DNA of 64,000 nt from Desulfomonilaceae bacterium. Lineage in GTDB: Bacteria > Desulfobacterota > Desulfomonilia > Desulfomonilales > Desulfomonilaceae. A program made the position numbers and the translations under genes. Below, in pieces: positions 37,601 to 45,953 of this stretch; the stretch's first letter is position 1; every line of letters begins with the position of its first letter. The DNA is taken from the NCBI GenBank assembly GCA_041662605.1, contig JBAZSD010000002.1, forward strand, positions 62,001-126,000. Reading direction: 5' to 3'. Under the pieces are notes generated by a model. That model worked only from the letters and a program-made list of their open reading frames with translations, was not told the DNA's origin and ran no database searches.

Positions 37601-37681
37601 CTTGTGATCGGCGCGGCTTCAACCCTTCCTCTGTTAATCAATGAAACTCGAAAGACAGGATCAGAAGGTCAGCACAAATGA
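34655..37681 (+). CDS. P-type cation ATPase (P2A-like) with N-terminal HMA_2 domain
   Basis: A 1008-residue pump. An N-terminal HMA_2 segment (HNTVKGRVRFKVKGLY, about residues 3-75) is followed by the actuator motif TGES, phosphorylation site Asp448 in CFDKTGTVT, and hinge GDGINDGPALKAADIGIAMG. Membrane motif PEGLP is typical of Ca2+-type (P2A) pumps rather than CPx heavy-metal pumps. The transported ion is therefore probably Ca2+ or another hard cation. Translation starts at TTG 34655 with a weak ribosome site. Its stop overlaps the metK ATG (ATGA), and a Pho-box-like array lies upstream, linking it to phosphate stress. Confidence 0.85.
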   Translation: MIQEIHNTVKGRVRFKVKGLYRSENLKKTIEIQLSEFNFVNRVSANVLTGNALVLFDPVCNRHLIFSSLEKIVATYFVKSRNRSENKNINETSGNKAPSSTKIRADHIESQPVNEVPSAAQSFRWWHMEAQEITDLFGVCPKTGLSDQSINANLMKHGSNFFPEPASRSKLEIFFDQFTSMPVVLLGAAAGLSVLTGGRLDAAIISAVILINGAIGFITENDAERTISSLKKLVRPSAEIIRGSIKQIVSADQIVCGDILALKPGSYVAADARIIESQLLSADESILTGESLPSSKVATSLSGVSIPISERQNMVFAGTRITGGHGIAVVVAVGTSTEVGKVQTLVSEAERPTTPIERQLTVVGNQLTAVSIVVCVIIFFIGLVRGVGLIQMLKMGVSLAVAALPEGLPAVATTTLALGVRSMKRHGVLVRDLDAVCTLGSVQTICFDKTGTVTLNHMTVTQVFTGMTFLNTWDGMFASGSKHVNPYESDELIKLLHVCILCSETQIQSNNGGFKLHGSATENALVSLAISAGVNVEAVRNQYPLVERNYRAENQLFMRTLHQANDSEKLLAIKGSPYEVLAKCSNFIKHGVLYELTDESRDEIDLANEKMAGLALRVLGVACAHGRNGDSDINCSNWTWLGLVGMEDPVREGVKESIESFHRAGIDTVMITGDQGPTAYAVAKELDLSRGAPIEIVDSSYLEANDPEIVKALCGKAHVFSRVSPSDKLRIVQALQASGKIVGMAGDGINDGPALKAADIGIAMGASGTDVAREVADIVLENDDLETLIVALSDGRTTYNNIRKSLHYLLATNFSEIIVMLFSSLLGLGYPLNAIQLLWINLISDVFPGLALALEPPEPDVLARPPRHHDEPIVTNEDFKQIAIEANILSISSLSAYGYGVAKYGLGPTAGVFAFQSLTISQILHALSCRSKDTSIFTDDGRPPNRYLNVAVFGSLALQLLTQLVPSLRGLLGLAPITVGDMLVIGAASTLPLLINETRKTGSEGQHK

Positions 37682-38871
37682 AAAAGGAATTCGTTCATAC
37701 TTCTGAGTCGGTTACGGAAGGACATCCTGACAAACTGTGTGATCAAATCAGTGACGCCTTGGTGGACCGGTTTTTTGAGTCTGACCCAAAGTCCAGAGTA
37801 AGCGCTGAATGCGCTGTTTCTTCTTCGATTGTTTTTATCGCCGCCAGGTTCGCTTCTGAGACCAAGGTTGACTTTCCCAATGTGGCCAGAAAAGTTATAA
37901 GAAAAATCGGGTATACGGATAAAGAGTTCAATTTCAAAACCTGCAACATAATCACAAGTCTTAAAGAAATAGCCCCAGATCAGAATTTCTTTTTCGAAGA
38001 GTCTAATATAACAGACGACGAGATCGATCGAATTCCTGCGACTGATCAAGTCACTCTGTTTGGTTTCGCTTGCAGGCAATCCTCCGAACTGATGCCTTTA
38101 CCCGTTACGTTAGCTCACAGTCTGGCCAGACGCCTCACGTCGGTTCGAAGAGACGCTGTATTGCCCTACTTGGCTCCGGATGGCTCTACTCAGGTCGGGG
38201 TTCATTATAAGGATGGAAAACCATTTCGCATTCACAGTCTTACGATCAGCGCCACCCAGATCGATCGCTATGTCCCTACGCCTGCGACTCTTCGGGATGA
38301 TATTTTGACTCATGTAGTGGATGATGTCTTCAAGGACCAGTCTGTAAGGCCTGACAATGAGACGAGACTCTTCATCAATCCCTATGGCTTTCTTAAATTA
38401 GGTGGGCCTTCTGTCCATTCCGGCCTTACAGGAAGAAAAAACGCTCTGGACACCTATGGCGGTTACTCCAGAAATAGCGGGGCCGCGTTGAGCGGTAAAG
38501 ACCCCCTGAGGATTGATAGAGTTGGGGCGTATGCGGCCAGGTATGCGGCAAAAAATGTTGTTGCGGCAGGATTGGCTGAGGAGTGTGAAGTAGAATTGAG
38601 TTACGCGATCGGATTGCCTCGCCCCGTAAGCGTCCAGGTTGAAACACGCGGAACAGGCATAATTGACGATACCTTGATAGCGAAGAAAGTTGAGCGTTGC
38701 TTTGATTTTCGACTCGGTGGAATAATTAGGAAGTTTAACTTGAGACTCTTGCCTTCGCTATCAAAGGGTGGCTTCTTCAGGAAACTTGCGGTCTTCGGGC
38801 ATTTTGGCAGAAAAGACCTGTCTTTGCCGTGGGAAGAAACAGATAAAACAGAGGAATTGATAGCCGATTGA
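37678..38871 (+). CDS. metK: Divergent S-adenosylmethionine synthase
   Basis: A 397-residue MetK homologue with SESVTEGHPDKLCDQISDAL, ELMPLPVTLAH, GLTGRK, SGKDP and AYAARYAAKNVVAAGLA. Several usually invariant positions differ. The GAGDQG loop reads PATDQV, the ARHGGGAFSGKDP motif reads SRNSGAALSGKDP, and positions equivalent to E. coli Lys165 and Lys269 appear to be Ser and Arg. It may be a low-activity or specialised paralogue like other divergent bacterial MetK lineages. It is coupled to the ATPase gene by an ATGA overlap and so falls under the same Pho-box-like control. Confidence 0.8.
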   Translation: MKKEFVHTSESVTEGHPDKLCDQISDALVDRFFESDPKSRVSAECAVSSSIVFIAARFASETKVDFPNVARKVIRKIGYTDKEFNFKTCNIITSLKEIAPDQNFFFEESNITDDEIDRIPATDQVTLFGFACRQSSELMPLPVTLAHSLARRLTSVRRDAVLPYLAPDGSTQVGVHYKDGKPFRIHSLTISATQIDRYVPTPATLRDDILTHVVDDVFKDQSVRPDNETRLFINPYGFLKLGGPSVHSGLTGRKNALDTYGGYSRNSGAALSGKDPLRIDRVGAYAARYAAKNVVAAGLAEECEVELSYAIGLPRPVSVQVETRGTGIIDDTLIAKKVERCFDFRLGGIIRKFNLRLLPSLSKGGFFRKLAVFGHFGRKDLSLPWEETDKTEELIAD

Positions 38872-38961
38872 TAGAAGTAGTCGAGTGGTTCCTTTGTTTC
38901 TTTACGTTCTATATTCTTAATTCCAATACAATGTTTCAGGTCCAGTTGATACCTCAAAGAA

Positions 38962-38999
38962 TTAACTGTCCTCTAATACTCTCCTAATAAAACCCTCAC
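38962..38999 (+). promoter_or_regulatory. Pho-box-like array upstream of pstS copy 1
   Basis: TTAAC 38962, CTAAT 38973, CTAAT 38984 and CTCAC 38995 are exactly 11 bp apart and end 58 bases before the pstS ATG. Finding the array before a bona fide pst operon supports its reading as the binding site of this organism's PhoB. Confidence 0.8.
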
Positions 39000-39057
39000 A
39001 ATAAAGTCTTTAAGTTTATTTAATCCAATTTAGGTAATCAAATCCAAAGGAGCAAAG

Positions 39058-40101
39058 ATGAGATTTCGGAAAGTTCTCTTATTAGGTTTGCTGGTAGTGG
39101 CAGTCGCTGCAGGGTCCGTATTCGCTAAAGAAGGCTCTGACGCTAATGGACAGTTCGTTAGATTAACGGGAGCAGGCGCCAGTTTTCCTGCGCCACTCTA
39201 TAACAAATGGTTTAAAGACTATCACGCTCTTCATCAGAACGTGCAGGTAGATTACCAGTCCGTAGGTAGCGGCAGTGGCATAAAAAATTTCATCAACAAG
39301 ACGGTTGACTTCGGCGCCAGTGACGCGGCCATGACACCGGAAGAAATCTCGAAGGTGGACGTTGGGGCCCAGTTGTTACCTATGACGGCAGGCAGCATAG
39401 TTCTGTCATACAATCTGAAGGGTATCCCCGGGTTGAAACTGAGCAGGGAAGCGTATGCCGGCATTTTCCTCGGGAAGGTTAAGAAATGGAATGACCCTTT
39501 GATCACAAAGACCAATCCTGGAGTAAAACTACCCGACAGTCCTATCCACGTGGTGGTTCGAGCTGACGCGAGTGGCACATCCTTTGTGTTTACCAAGCAT
39601 CTTTCCGCAATAAACCCGGAATGGGCGAAGAACCCCGGATTCGGCACCATGCCCAACTGGCCTGTTGGGACTCGCTCCAAAGGTAATGAAGGCGTAACCG
39701 CAAGCATCACCACAACACCGGGATCCATTGGCTATCTCGAGTATGGCTATGCCATAGGGCAGAAATTACCGATGGTAGAGCTTGAGAATAAAGCCGGCAA
39801 ATACATCAAGCCTACTAATGAATCAGCCCAATCGTCTCTCGCAGCCGTGGAGTTGCCTGAAAATCTTATTGCGTGGCTGCCTGATCCTCAGGGTGAAAAG
39901 TCCTATCCTATCGTCACATACACCTGGCTGCTTTGCTACAAGCAGTACAGCGACCCCAAAAAGCTGGAAGCCCTGAAGAGTGTTATCGAATATGGTTTGA
40001 CGACAGGACAGAAGGACAGTGAGAAACTTGGCTACGTGCCATTGCCACAAAACGTTGTGGGTAAGATTAAGGCCGCTCTTAACAATATCAAATCAAAATA
40101 A
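39058..40101 (+). CDS. pstS: Phosphate ABC transporter periplasmic binding protein, copy 1
   Basis: A 347-residue protein with a Sec signal (cleavage after VFA, residue about 23). The mature protein has LTGAGASFPAPLYNKWF, YQSVGSGSGIKNF, DFGASDAAM and DASGTSFVF, the phosphate-contacting loops of E. coli-type PstS. AAAGGAGC precedes the ATG. It heads a pstSCAB operon that lacks a phoU at its end. A four-repeat Pho-box-like array lies upstream. Confidence 0.93.
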   Translation: MRFRKVLLLGLLVVAVAAGSVFAKEGSDANGQFVRLTGAGASFPAPLYNKWFKDYHALHQNVQVDYQSVGSGSGIKNFINKTVDFGASDAAMTPEEISKVDVGAQLLPMTAGSIVLSYNLKGIPGLKLSREAYAGIFLGKVKKWNDPLITKTNPGVKLPDSPIHVVVRADASGTSFVFTKHLSAINPEWAKNPGFGTMPNWPVGTRSKGNEGVTASITTTPGSIGYLEYGYAIGQKLPMVELENKAGKYIKPTNESAQSSLAAVELPENLIAWLPDPQGEKSYPIVTYTWLLCYKQYSDPKKLEALKSVIEYGLTTGQKDSEKLGYVPLPQNVVGKIKAALNNIKSK

Positions 40102-40124
40102 GTTCCCAAAAGGTGTAGATAGTC

Positions 40125-41168
40125 GTGCCTTCAAACATTCAGGACCAGCATAACGGGGGGGAGTCAATTTCCAGACCGCCTACGTTCTTTGAGAAGCATT
40201 TTAACACTGCTTTTGGCTGGGCCACATATTTCTTTGCGTGGTTGACCGTCCTGCTGGTCCTGTACATTGTATGCGTGATAGGGTTCCAGGCGGCTCCGGC
40301 AATCAGAGATTATGGATTGGGATTCATCACTGGAACAACCTGGGACTCCAACACGCACAGGTTCGGGGTACTACCCGAGATTTGGGGCACGCTTTACAGT
40401 TCGTTGCTGGCTCTGTTCATCGGCGCCTTGTTCGGCGTCGCAGTAGCCGTATTCCTCAGCGAGCATTTTCTTTCCTCGTTTGTGTTTTCAGTGGAAAAGC
40501 TTTTCGGTGTTCAGTTTCACCCACTGTGGGCAAGGCTGCCGGACCAGTTGGAGAGCGTCCTTAAAAACCTCATTGAGTTACTGGCGGCTATCCCAAGCGT
40601 TGTATATGGACTCTGGGGCATATTCTTCGTCATACCTCTTATCCGTCCCACGTGCAATTGGGTTAGCGAAAATCTCGGATGGATACCAATATTCGGCACG
40701 ACGCTAAGTGGGCCGGGAATGCTGCCCGCAGCGATAGTGCTCGCTATTATGATTCTACCGACGGTCACGGCAATTAGCCTCAACGCCTTACTTGCCGTCC
40801 CGCCCAAACTTCGTGAAGCGTCTTATGGTTTAGGGGCGACCCGTTGGGAAACTATTTTGGCCATTCTTGTTCCAACTGCGTCCAAGGGGATATTTGGGGC
40901 TATTATACTGGCTTTTGGCCGTGCATTGGGTGAAACCATGGCATTGGCAATGCTTGTCGGCAACGCAAATGTGATCAGTTGGTCACTGTTTTCCCCGGCC
41001 AACACCCTGGCAGCGCTTTTGGCCAACAACTTTCCAGAAGCTGGCCCTAAAGAGGTAGGCGTGCTAATGTTTGCAGCGCTTATTCTGCTCGGCATCACCC
41101 TGTTCGTCAACATAGTTGGAGCGCTAATCCTTCAGAAAGCCTCCGAGCCAACAATAGGAGGGCGCTGA
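40125..41168 (+). CDS. pstC: Phosphate ABC transporter permease PstC, copy 1
   Basis: A 347-residue permease with about six to seven membrane helices. It carries the conserved cytoplasmic loop LREASYGLGATRWETILAILVPTASKGI and GRALGETMALAML. It begins with GTG at 40125, 23 bases after pstS. Its TGA shares one base with the pstA ATG, showing coupled translation. It forms the membrane channel with PstA. Confidence 0.92.
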   Translation: MPSNIQDQHNGGESISRPPTFFEKHFNTAFGWATYFFAWLTVLLVLYIVCVIGFQAAPAIRDYGLGFITGTTWDSNTHRFGVLPEIWGTLYSSLLALFIGALFGVAVAVFLSEHFLSSFVFSVEKLFGVQFHPLWARLPDQLESVLKNLIELLAAIPSVVYGLWGIFFVIPLIRPTCNWVSENLGWIPIFGTTLSGPGMLPAAIVLAIMILPTVTAISLNALLAVPPKLREASYGLGATRWETILAILVPTASKGIFGAIILAFGRALGETMALAMLVGNANVISWSLFSPANTLAALLANNFPEAGPKEVGVLMFAALILLGITLFVNIVGALILQKASEPTIGGR

Positions 41169-42094
41169 TGACTGATATCGTCACATCCGTGCCGGTTCCA
41201 TCCAATAAAGTTAATCCCGACGTGGTTGTCGATGTTGGCGTACTGGAAAAATCCCTGCGCCGGCCGAGGACGGCTTTCAACTACTTGATGAGTTTCCTTA
41301 CGACATCACTGACTATACTTGCGCTTGTCCCGTTATTTTCAGTTGTGCTGATGCTGGTGGTCAGGGGGGGACAGCGGCTTAGTCTCAGTATGTTTACTGA
41401 ATTGCCTCCAGTGGCCTTTGAGCATGGTGGGGGGTTTGGAAACGCCATTGTCGGTACCTTGGTGATGGTTGGGATCGCCGCTTTGATCAGTGTCCCGTTC
41501 GGCATCCTCAGCGCAATATATCTTGCTGAAATAGCGCCTCAAGCGAAGCTATCCGATGTTGTCCGCATGTGCGCCAAAGTCCTGACCGGTTTTCCCTCCA
41601 TTCTCGCAGGCGTATTCGCCTACGGGGCAGTGGTCTTGGTTACCGGTGGATTTTCCGCCGTCGCTGGAGGAATTGCATTGTCTATCCTTATGCTTCCCAC
41701 TGTGATGCTTACAGCGGAAGAGGCTATTCACATGGTTCCTTCAAAAATTAGGGAAGCTGCTTTAGGCATGGGGGCCACACAGACGCAAACAGTGTGGATG
41801 GTATTGTTGCCCACAGCCTTTCCAGGCATCCTCACAGGGATAATGCTTGCAATCGCTCGCGCGGCCGGAGAGACAGCTCCCCTTTTGTTCACTGCCTTAT
41901 TCAGCAATTACTGGATTGTTTCCGGGGGGCGTCTTGATCTGATGCAACCAACCTCCTCCTTAGCCGTATTGATTTATAACTTCTCCGCCATGCCGTTTCA
42001 AAATCAGATCGAGCTAGCCTGGGCGGCCGCTCTCGTTTTGGCGCTGCTGGTTTTAACCGTGAATTTGATTGGACAAAGTCTTTCACGTAGGTGA
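41168..42094 (+). CDS. pstA: Phosphate ABC transporter permease PstA, copy 1
   Basis: A 308-residue permease with the EAA-type loop [29 protein letters not shown] and [14 protein letters not shown], which are diagnostic of PstA. The start overlaps the pstC stop by one base. It contains about six membrane helices and has the normal length for the family. Confidence 0.92.
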   Translation: MTDIVTSVPVPSNKVNPDVVVDVGVLEKSLRRPRTAFNYLMSFLTTSLTILALVPLFSVVLMLVVRGGQRLSLSMFTELPPVAFEHGGGFGNAIVGTLVMVGIAALISVPFGILSAIYLAEIAPQAKLSDVVRMCAKVLTGFPSILAGVFAYGAVVLVTGGFSAVAGGIALSILMLPTVMLTAEEAIHMVPSKIREAALGMGATQTQTVWMVLLPTAFPGILTGIMLAIARAAGETAPLLFTALFSNYWIVSGGRLDLMQPTSSLAVLIYNFSAMPFQNQIELAWAAALVLALLVLTVNLIGQSLSRR

Positions 42095-42110
42095 CTTCAG
42101 GGAGATTGTC

Positions 42111-42941
42111 ATGGCTCATGCAGCAAAAATGCTTTCGTCGGCCCCAAAGCCCAGCAACGGTAACGGGAATGGGGTAGTCATCGACTGCAACATTGATGAA
42201 TTGTACTACGGTCAGTTAAAAGCCGTACGCGATACCAGGATTCCGATCGAGCGAAATAAGATCACGGCCTTCATTGGACCGTCGGGTTGCGGAAAAAGCA
42301 CTGTGCTTCGTTGCCTAAACAGGATGAACGATCTCGTGAGGGGTTTTCGCTTTGAAGGGCACGTTCATTTCCAGGGAACGGACATTTATCATCATAACGT
42401 CGATCCCGTCGCTGTCAGACGTTACATTGGCATGGTATTCCAACAGCCAAATCCGTTTGCTATGAGTATTTATCGTAACGTGGCGTTTGGTCTCAAACTC
42501 AACGGATATAAGGGTAATCGTGAAGAATGTGTCGAACAGGCTTTAAGGGCCGCGGCCCTCTGGGATGAAGTCAGGGACAAATTGCATACTAGCGCTCTTT
42601 CTCTATCCGGCGGCCAACAACAGCGCTTGTGTATCGCCAGAGCCATTGCGACGAAGCCGGAGGTGCTCCTCATGGACGAACCCTGTTCGGCCCTGGATCC
42701 GATTGCGACTCGAAGGATCGAAGAACTTATGCTCGAACTTAAGGAGAGCTACACAATAGCAATCGTAACCCACAATTTGCAGCAGGCTCAACGTGTCGCT
42801 GACAAGACTGGATTTTTATACGTCGACACAACCCAGGGAGGAAGAACGGGCTACTTGGTCGAATTCGGCGCAACTAAACAGGTTTTTGAAGACCCCAAGG
42901 AGAAACATACTCAGGATTACATCCATGGTAGATTCAGTTGA
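42111..42941 (+). CDS. pstB: Phosphate ABC transporter ATP-binding protein PstB, copy 1
   Basis: A 276-residue ATPase with Walker [10 protein letters not shown], signature [15 protein letters not shown] and Walker [14 protein letters not shown], the CSALDP form being typical of PstB. ATG 42111 is preferred because GGGAG lies six to ten bases upstream and it does not overlap pstA; an in-frame start at 42069 would overlap it. It has a slightly extended N-terminus with an NGNGNG linker. Confidence 0.92.
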   Translation: MAHAAKMLSSAPKPSNGNGNGVVIDCNIDELYYGQLKAVRDTRIPIERNKITAFIGPSGCGKSTVLRCLNRMNDLVRGFRFEGHVHFQGTDIYHHNVDPVAVRRYIGMVFQQPNPFAMSIYRNVAFGLKLNGYKGNREECVEQALRAAALWDEVRDKLHTSALSLSGGQQQRLCIARAIATKPEVLLMDEPCSALDPIATRRIEELMLELKESYTIAIVTHNLQQAQRVADKTGFLYVDTTQGGRTGYLVEFGATKQVFEDPKEKHTQDYIHGRFS

Positions 42942-43159
42942 AAGAGATTCCGCGGACCGACGATCACAGACAAATCTTAGATTTTAATTTTAGCTATCAG
43001 ACAGGATCTCACAAAGCAAGCAGACCTCTTGAACGCCTCCGTTTACCTTATGATAAGGCTCACTCCAGGTCTTTCACTACCCCCCTCAAATCCAGTGCGA
43101 TTAAGGCTCAAATACGTGTGGCTGCGCATGAAGAGTTGGTTCGATGAACATAGTCGAAA

Positions 43160-43197
43160 CTAACCGTTTTCTAACTTGATCCGAGCCCTTCTCTGAG
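43160..43197 (+). promoter_or_regulatory. Partial Pho-box-like array upstream of the RNase H-like gene
   Basis: CTAAC 43160 and CTAAC 43171 are followed at 11-bp steps by weaker CGAGC 43182 and CTGAG 43193. It lies 79 bases before the next ATG in a 334-base interval (42942-43275) that otherwise holds no supported gene. It is the weakest of the set except for its two perfect pentamers. Confidence 0.5.
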
Positions 43198-43275
43198 TTA
43201 GGAAAAAGATAAATGACAAGCCAATCACTAGCGTTCAAAGAATGCCGGAATTCTCTAGATTAGAGGGGTTAACGC

Positions 43276-43683
43276 ATGAACTACAAAGCCTATTTTGATG
43301 GATCTTGCTTTCTAAGCGATTGTGGAATTGGTTACGTTGTTAGGGACCCAGATGGATTCCCTGTCTGCGAAGTCGCTGAATACGTCGGGAGAGGGGACGC
43401 CCTGAAAGCCGAATATCTGGCTCTAATGGCTCTAATCCAACGATTGATTTCACTGAAAATTGATCAGGCCGAGATTCACGGTGACAGCCGCACCGTTGTC
43501 TGCCAGGTAAATGGTCAAATAAATACTCGTGAAAAGAGCCGTTTTCGTCAAATCATTATGAGCATAAGACGATACTTTAACGACCATCCTGGTTGGAGGC
43601 TAAAGTGGATTCCCAGAAAGCAAAATGGAAAGGCGGATTCGCTAGCCACCGAAGGGTTGTGTTTTATTAAATCTGTAAAATGA
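43276..43683 (+). CDS. RNase H-like (RVT_3-type) protein
   Basis: A 135-residue protein of the RNase H fold with all four expected acidic residues: Asp8 (YFDGSC), Glu46 (LKAEYLAL), Asp70 (HGDSRTV) and Asp121 (NGKADSLA). Family members cleave RNA of RNA-DNA hybrids or are stand-alone relatives of uncertain role. AGAGGGGTTAACGC precedes the ATG. Its position behind a Pho-box-like array and before a flavin disulfide reductase is unusual, and its link to phosphate stress is unexplained. Confidence 0.8.
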   Translation: MNYKAYFDGSCFLSDCGIGYVVRDPDGFPVCEVAEYVGRGDALKAEYLALMALIQRLISLKIDQAEIHGDSRTVVCQVNGQINTREKSRFRQIIMSIRRYFNDHPGWRLKWIPRKQNGKADSLATEGLCFIKSVK

Positions 43684-43750
43684 TCTGGTTGAGATCACGA
43701 CGTAAGGACTCAATTCTAACATGTATGGTAGGAAACCGGAGTGGAGTTAA

Positions 43751-45115
43751 ATGATGTGTTTATTGATCATAGGTGGCAGTGACGCGGGTATCAGCGCTGC
43801 GCTCACAGCCAGGGAGATGAGTCCGACAGTCGAAATCACAGTCGTTGTCGCCGACAGCTTTCCGAATTATAGCATTTGCGGTCTGCCTTTTTATCTGAGT
43901 GGGGAAACGCCTGAATGGAGCCAGTTAGCGCATCGAAAAATCGGGGAAATCGAGAAAGGGAACATTCGGGTATTAATCAACCATCAAGCCACATCCGTCG
44001 ATTGCAATGATAAGATGGTAACTTGCTTGACGTCGAGTGGAGAGGAGTTTCACCTTGGATATGACAAGCTTATCCTGGCGACCGGCGCCACATCTTCAAG
44101 ACCTATGATAATGGGTTTGGATCAACCTGGAGTGTATCCATTGCGCTGGATGGAAGACGGATTTGCCATTCGGGACCACATTACCTCGCGTTTTCCCAAA
44201 TCTGTTGTAATTGTGGGTGGTGGTTATATTGGTATGGAAATGGCTGACGCTCTCACTCATAGGGGCCTCGCAGTTACAGTGGTGGAGTACGCCGGATCGG
44301 TAATGGAAACTGTTGATCCAAGTTTCAGTGGGATAATCAGAGTTGAACTTGAGCGACATAATGTCCAAGTAGTCAACGGTGTGGCCATAGAAGATATCAA
44401 ACAAGTTGAAGGAGGACTGTGTGTGTCCGGTAGTCCTGATTTTCACATTCTCACAGATATGGTTTTGGTGGCTGCGGGATGTAAACCACGAACCGACTTG
44501 GCGGAGAAGATAGGTATAGCCACTGGTGTAAAAAACGCTATTAGAGTCAACAGACGTATGGAGACATCGGTCAAGGATATCTATGCCGCAGGGGACTGTG
44601 TTGAAACGTGGCGCCGCATTCTCAATAGAGCGGACTATCTCCCTTTGGGAACTACCGCTCATAAACAGGGCCGTGTCGCCGGCGCAAACGCTGTTGGCGG
44701 GGAATATGAATTTTCAGGATCACTGGGAACGCAGGTGGTTAAAATATTTGATTTGGTGGTCGGCCGTACAGGTTTGCGTCAGTCAGAAGCCACCAGGGAA
44801 GGATTCACCCCTTTTACAAATGAAATTGAAGTTTGGGATCACAAAGCATACTACCCAGGCGCAAAGAAATTAAAGATCAGTATCACAGCGGATCAGAGCA
44901 CAAGACGACTTCTAGGCGCTCAAGTCATTGGCTCTTACGGATCGGAAATCGCCAAACGCATTGATGTGCTGGCAACGGCGCTTTTTCACGACATGACCGT
45001 GGACGGATTGATTGATCTGGATCTTAGTTACACCCCACCACTGAGCAGCCCGTGGGATCCTGTGCAGATGGCGGCCCAAGCATGGACAGGAAAGGCGGCT
45101 AATGGCTATCTCTAA
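43751..45115 (+). CDS. CoA-disulfide reductase/NADH oxidase-like flavoprotein
   Basis: A 454-residue pyridine nucleotide-disulfide oxidoreductase. An FAD site (LIIGGSDAGISAALTARE) is followed by the single redox cysteine Cys43 in NYSICGLPFYLSGE, as in CoA-disulfide reductase and NADH oxidase. The NAD(P)-binding motif is VVIVGGGYIGMEMADAL, the second FAD block is IYAAGDCVET, and a dimerisation domain follows. The lone cysteine distinguishes it from glutathione reductase. The substrate could be CoA disulfide, polysulfide or persulfide in a sulfur-metabolising host. It follows the RNase H-like gene by 67 bases. Confidence 0.82.
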   Translation: MMCLLIIGGSDAGISAALTAREMSPTVEITVVVADSFPNYSICGLPFYLSGETPEWSQLAHRKIGEIEKGNIRVLINHQATSVDCNDKMVTCLTSSGEEFHLGYDKLILATGATSSRPMIMGLDQPGVYPLRWMEDGFAIRDHITSRFPKSVVIVGGGYIGMEMADALTHRGLAVTVVEYAGSVMETVDPSFSGIIRVELERHNVQVVNGVAIEDIKQVEGGLCVSGSPDFHILTDMVLVAAGCKPRTDLAEKIGIATGVKNAIRVNRRMETSVKDIYAAGDCVETWRRILNRADYLPLGTTAHKQGRVAGANAVGGEYEFSGSLGTQVVKIFDLVVGRTGLRQSEATREGFTPFTNEIEVWDHKAYYPGAKKLKISITADQSTRRLLGAQVIGSYGSEIAKRIDVLATALFHDMTVDGLIDLDLSYTPPLSSPWDPVQMAAQAWTGKAANGYL

Positions 45116-45428
45116 CACGCTTTCTGCAATCACGACTTTATGTGTTGCTTTATCCTTTTCCCTATTTCTCTAAACTCTGCTGATTTTTCTTCATCAGAGC
45201 CCGCAAAAGACGCTGGATCAGCAGCCAACGCAACCTAACAGAAGCCTCTGGGGAAGATAGCGCTCTTTTCATCGGCATATTTGCTTAAGAAAACTTCAGC
45301 GATTTGGCTTGGGCGGTATTCCCCCTGCACCAGAAAATTACCTTTTTCTTGTTCATTCATTGTCTCCTTGTTCGGTATCAACGACAATCGTAAATGTTAA
45401 CTGTTTGCCCGCTGATCCGAATGGCTAA
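45116..45428. other. Gene-free interval, nothing recognised
   Basis: This 313-base stretch lies between the convergent flavoprotein gene and the 155-residue hypothetical gene. I see no coding frame with codon bias, no Pho-box-like array, no strong hairpin with a T run and no repeat. Confidence 0.5.
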
Positions 45429-45881
45429 TCAGAATAAACGTTGAAATCCGGTTCTTTTAAGTTTGAGCATATCACCGTCAAAATCCACTGTAGAAGTGTC
45501 CTCATGGTAGGCCCAAACCTCAATTTTGGGGATTCTGCCGCTCGGATAAATACGCTTGCCCAGACAAACAGGCGTAACGATTGTATCTCCATACTCAAAG
45601 CCGTAATGTGGTTCGAGTATCAGGTCATACAGTTTCGACAGGTCTTGATTGGTTTCGAGTAAAAAATCAACCAGTTTCCTGGAACCTACAGATCGCCAAT
45701 AACCAAAGAACCGTGTAGGAAGTTCGCCCATGGGGTCCTTAACGATCATCGGGTCAGACAATACCCACGCTTTCCATGGAATTTCCTTCGTATCTACACA
45801 ACCGGGAACAATAAATTCGCTGAAGAACTCAGTTCCTTTCAAATTTCTCCACTTTGCAATGTGATAATTTTCATTTTCCAT
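45429..45881 (-). CDS. Hypothetical protein at the end of a lipid-type operon
   Basis: A protein of about 150 residues with no recognised family, rich in Trp, Tyr and acidic residues and without membrane helices or signal. ATG 45881 has AAGGA seven bases upstream; an ATG at 45896 would add five residues. It lies 72 bases after the PHP-GT4 glycosyltransferase gene on the same strand and may be the last gene of that operon. Confidence 0.5.
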   Translation of the reverse strand: MENENYHIAKWRNLKGTEFFSEFIVPGCVDTKEIPWKAWVLSDPMIVKDPMGELPTRFFGYWRSVGSRKLVDFLLETNQDLSKLYDLILEPHYGFEYGDTIVTPVCLGKRIYPSGRIPKIEVWAYHEDTSTVDFDGDMLKLKRTGFQRLF

Positions 45882-45953
45882 TTGACATTCCTTCATAAAC
45901 TGTAAACAACTCCAATAATTAGGAGGTTAACCGAGATAAGTTTTGAATAAAGG

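Noticed and set aside
42938..43147. A 69-residue open frame overlapping the end of pstB copy 1
   Set aside because: It starts with TTG inside pstB, has no good ribosome site, and shows no recognisable sequence; it ends just before the Pho-box-like array. It remains possible but unsupported.
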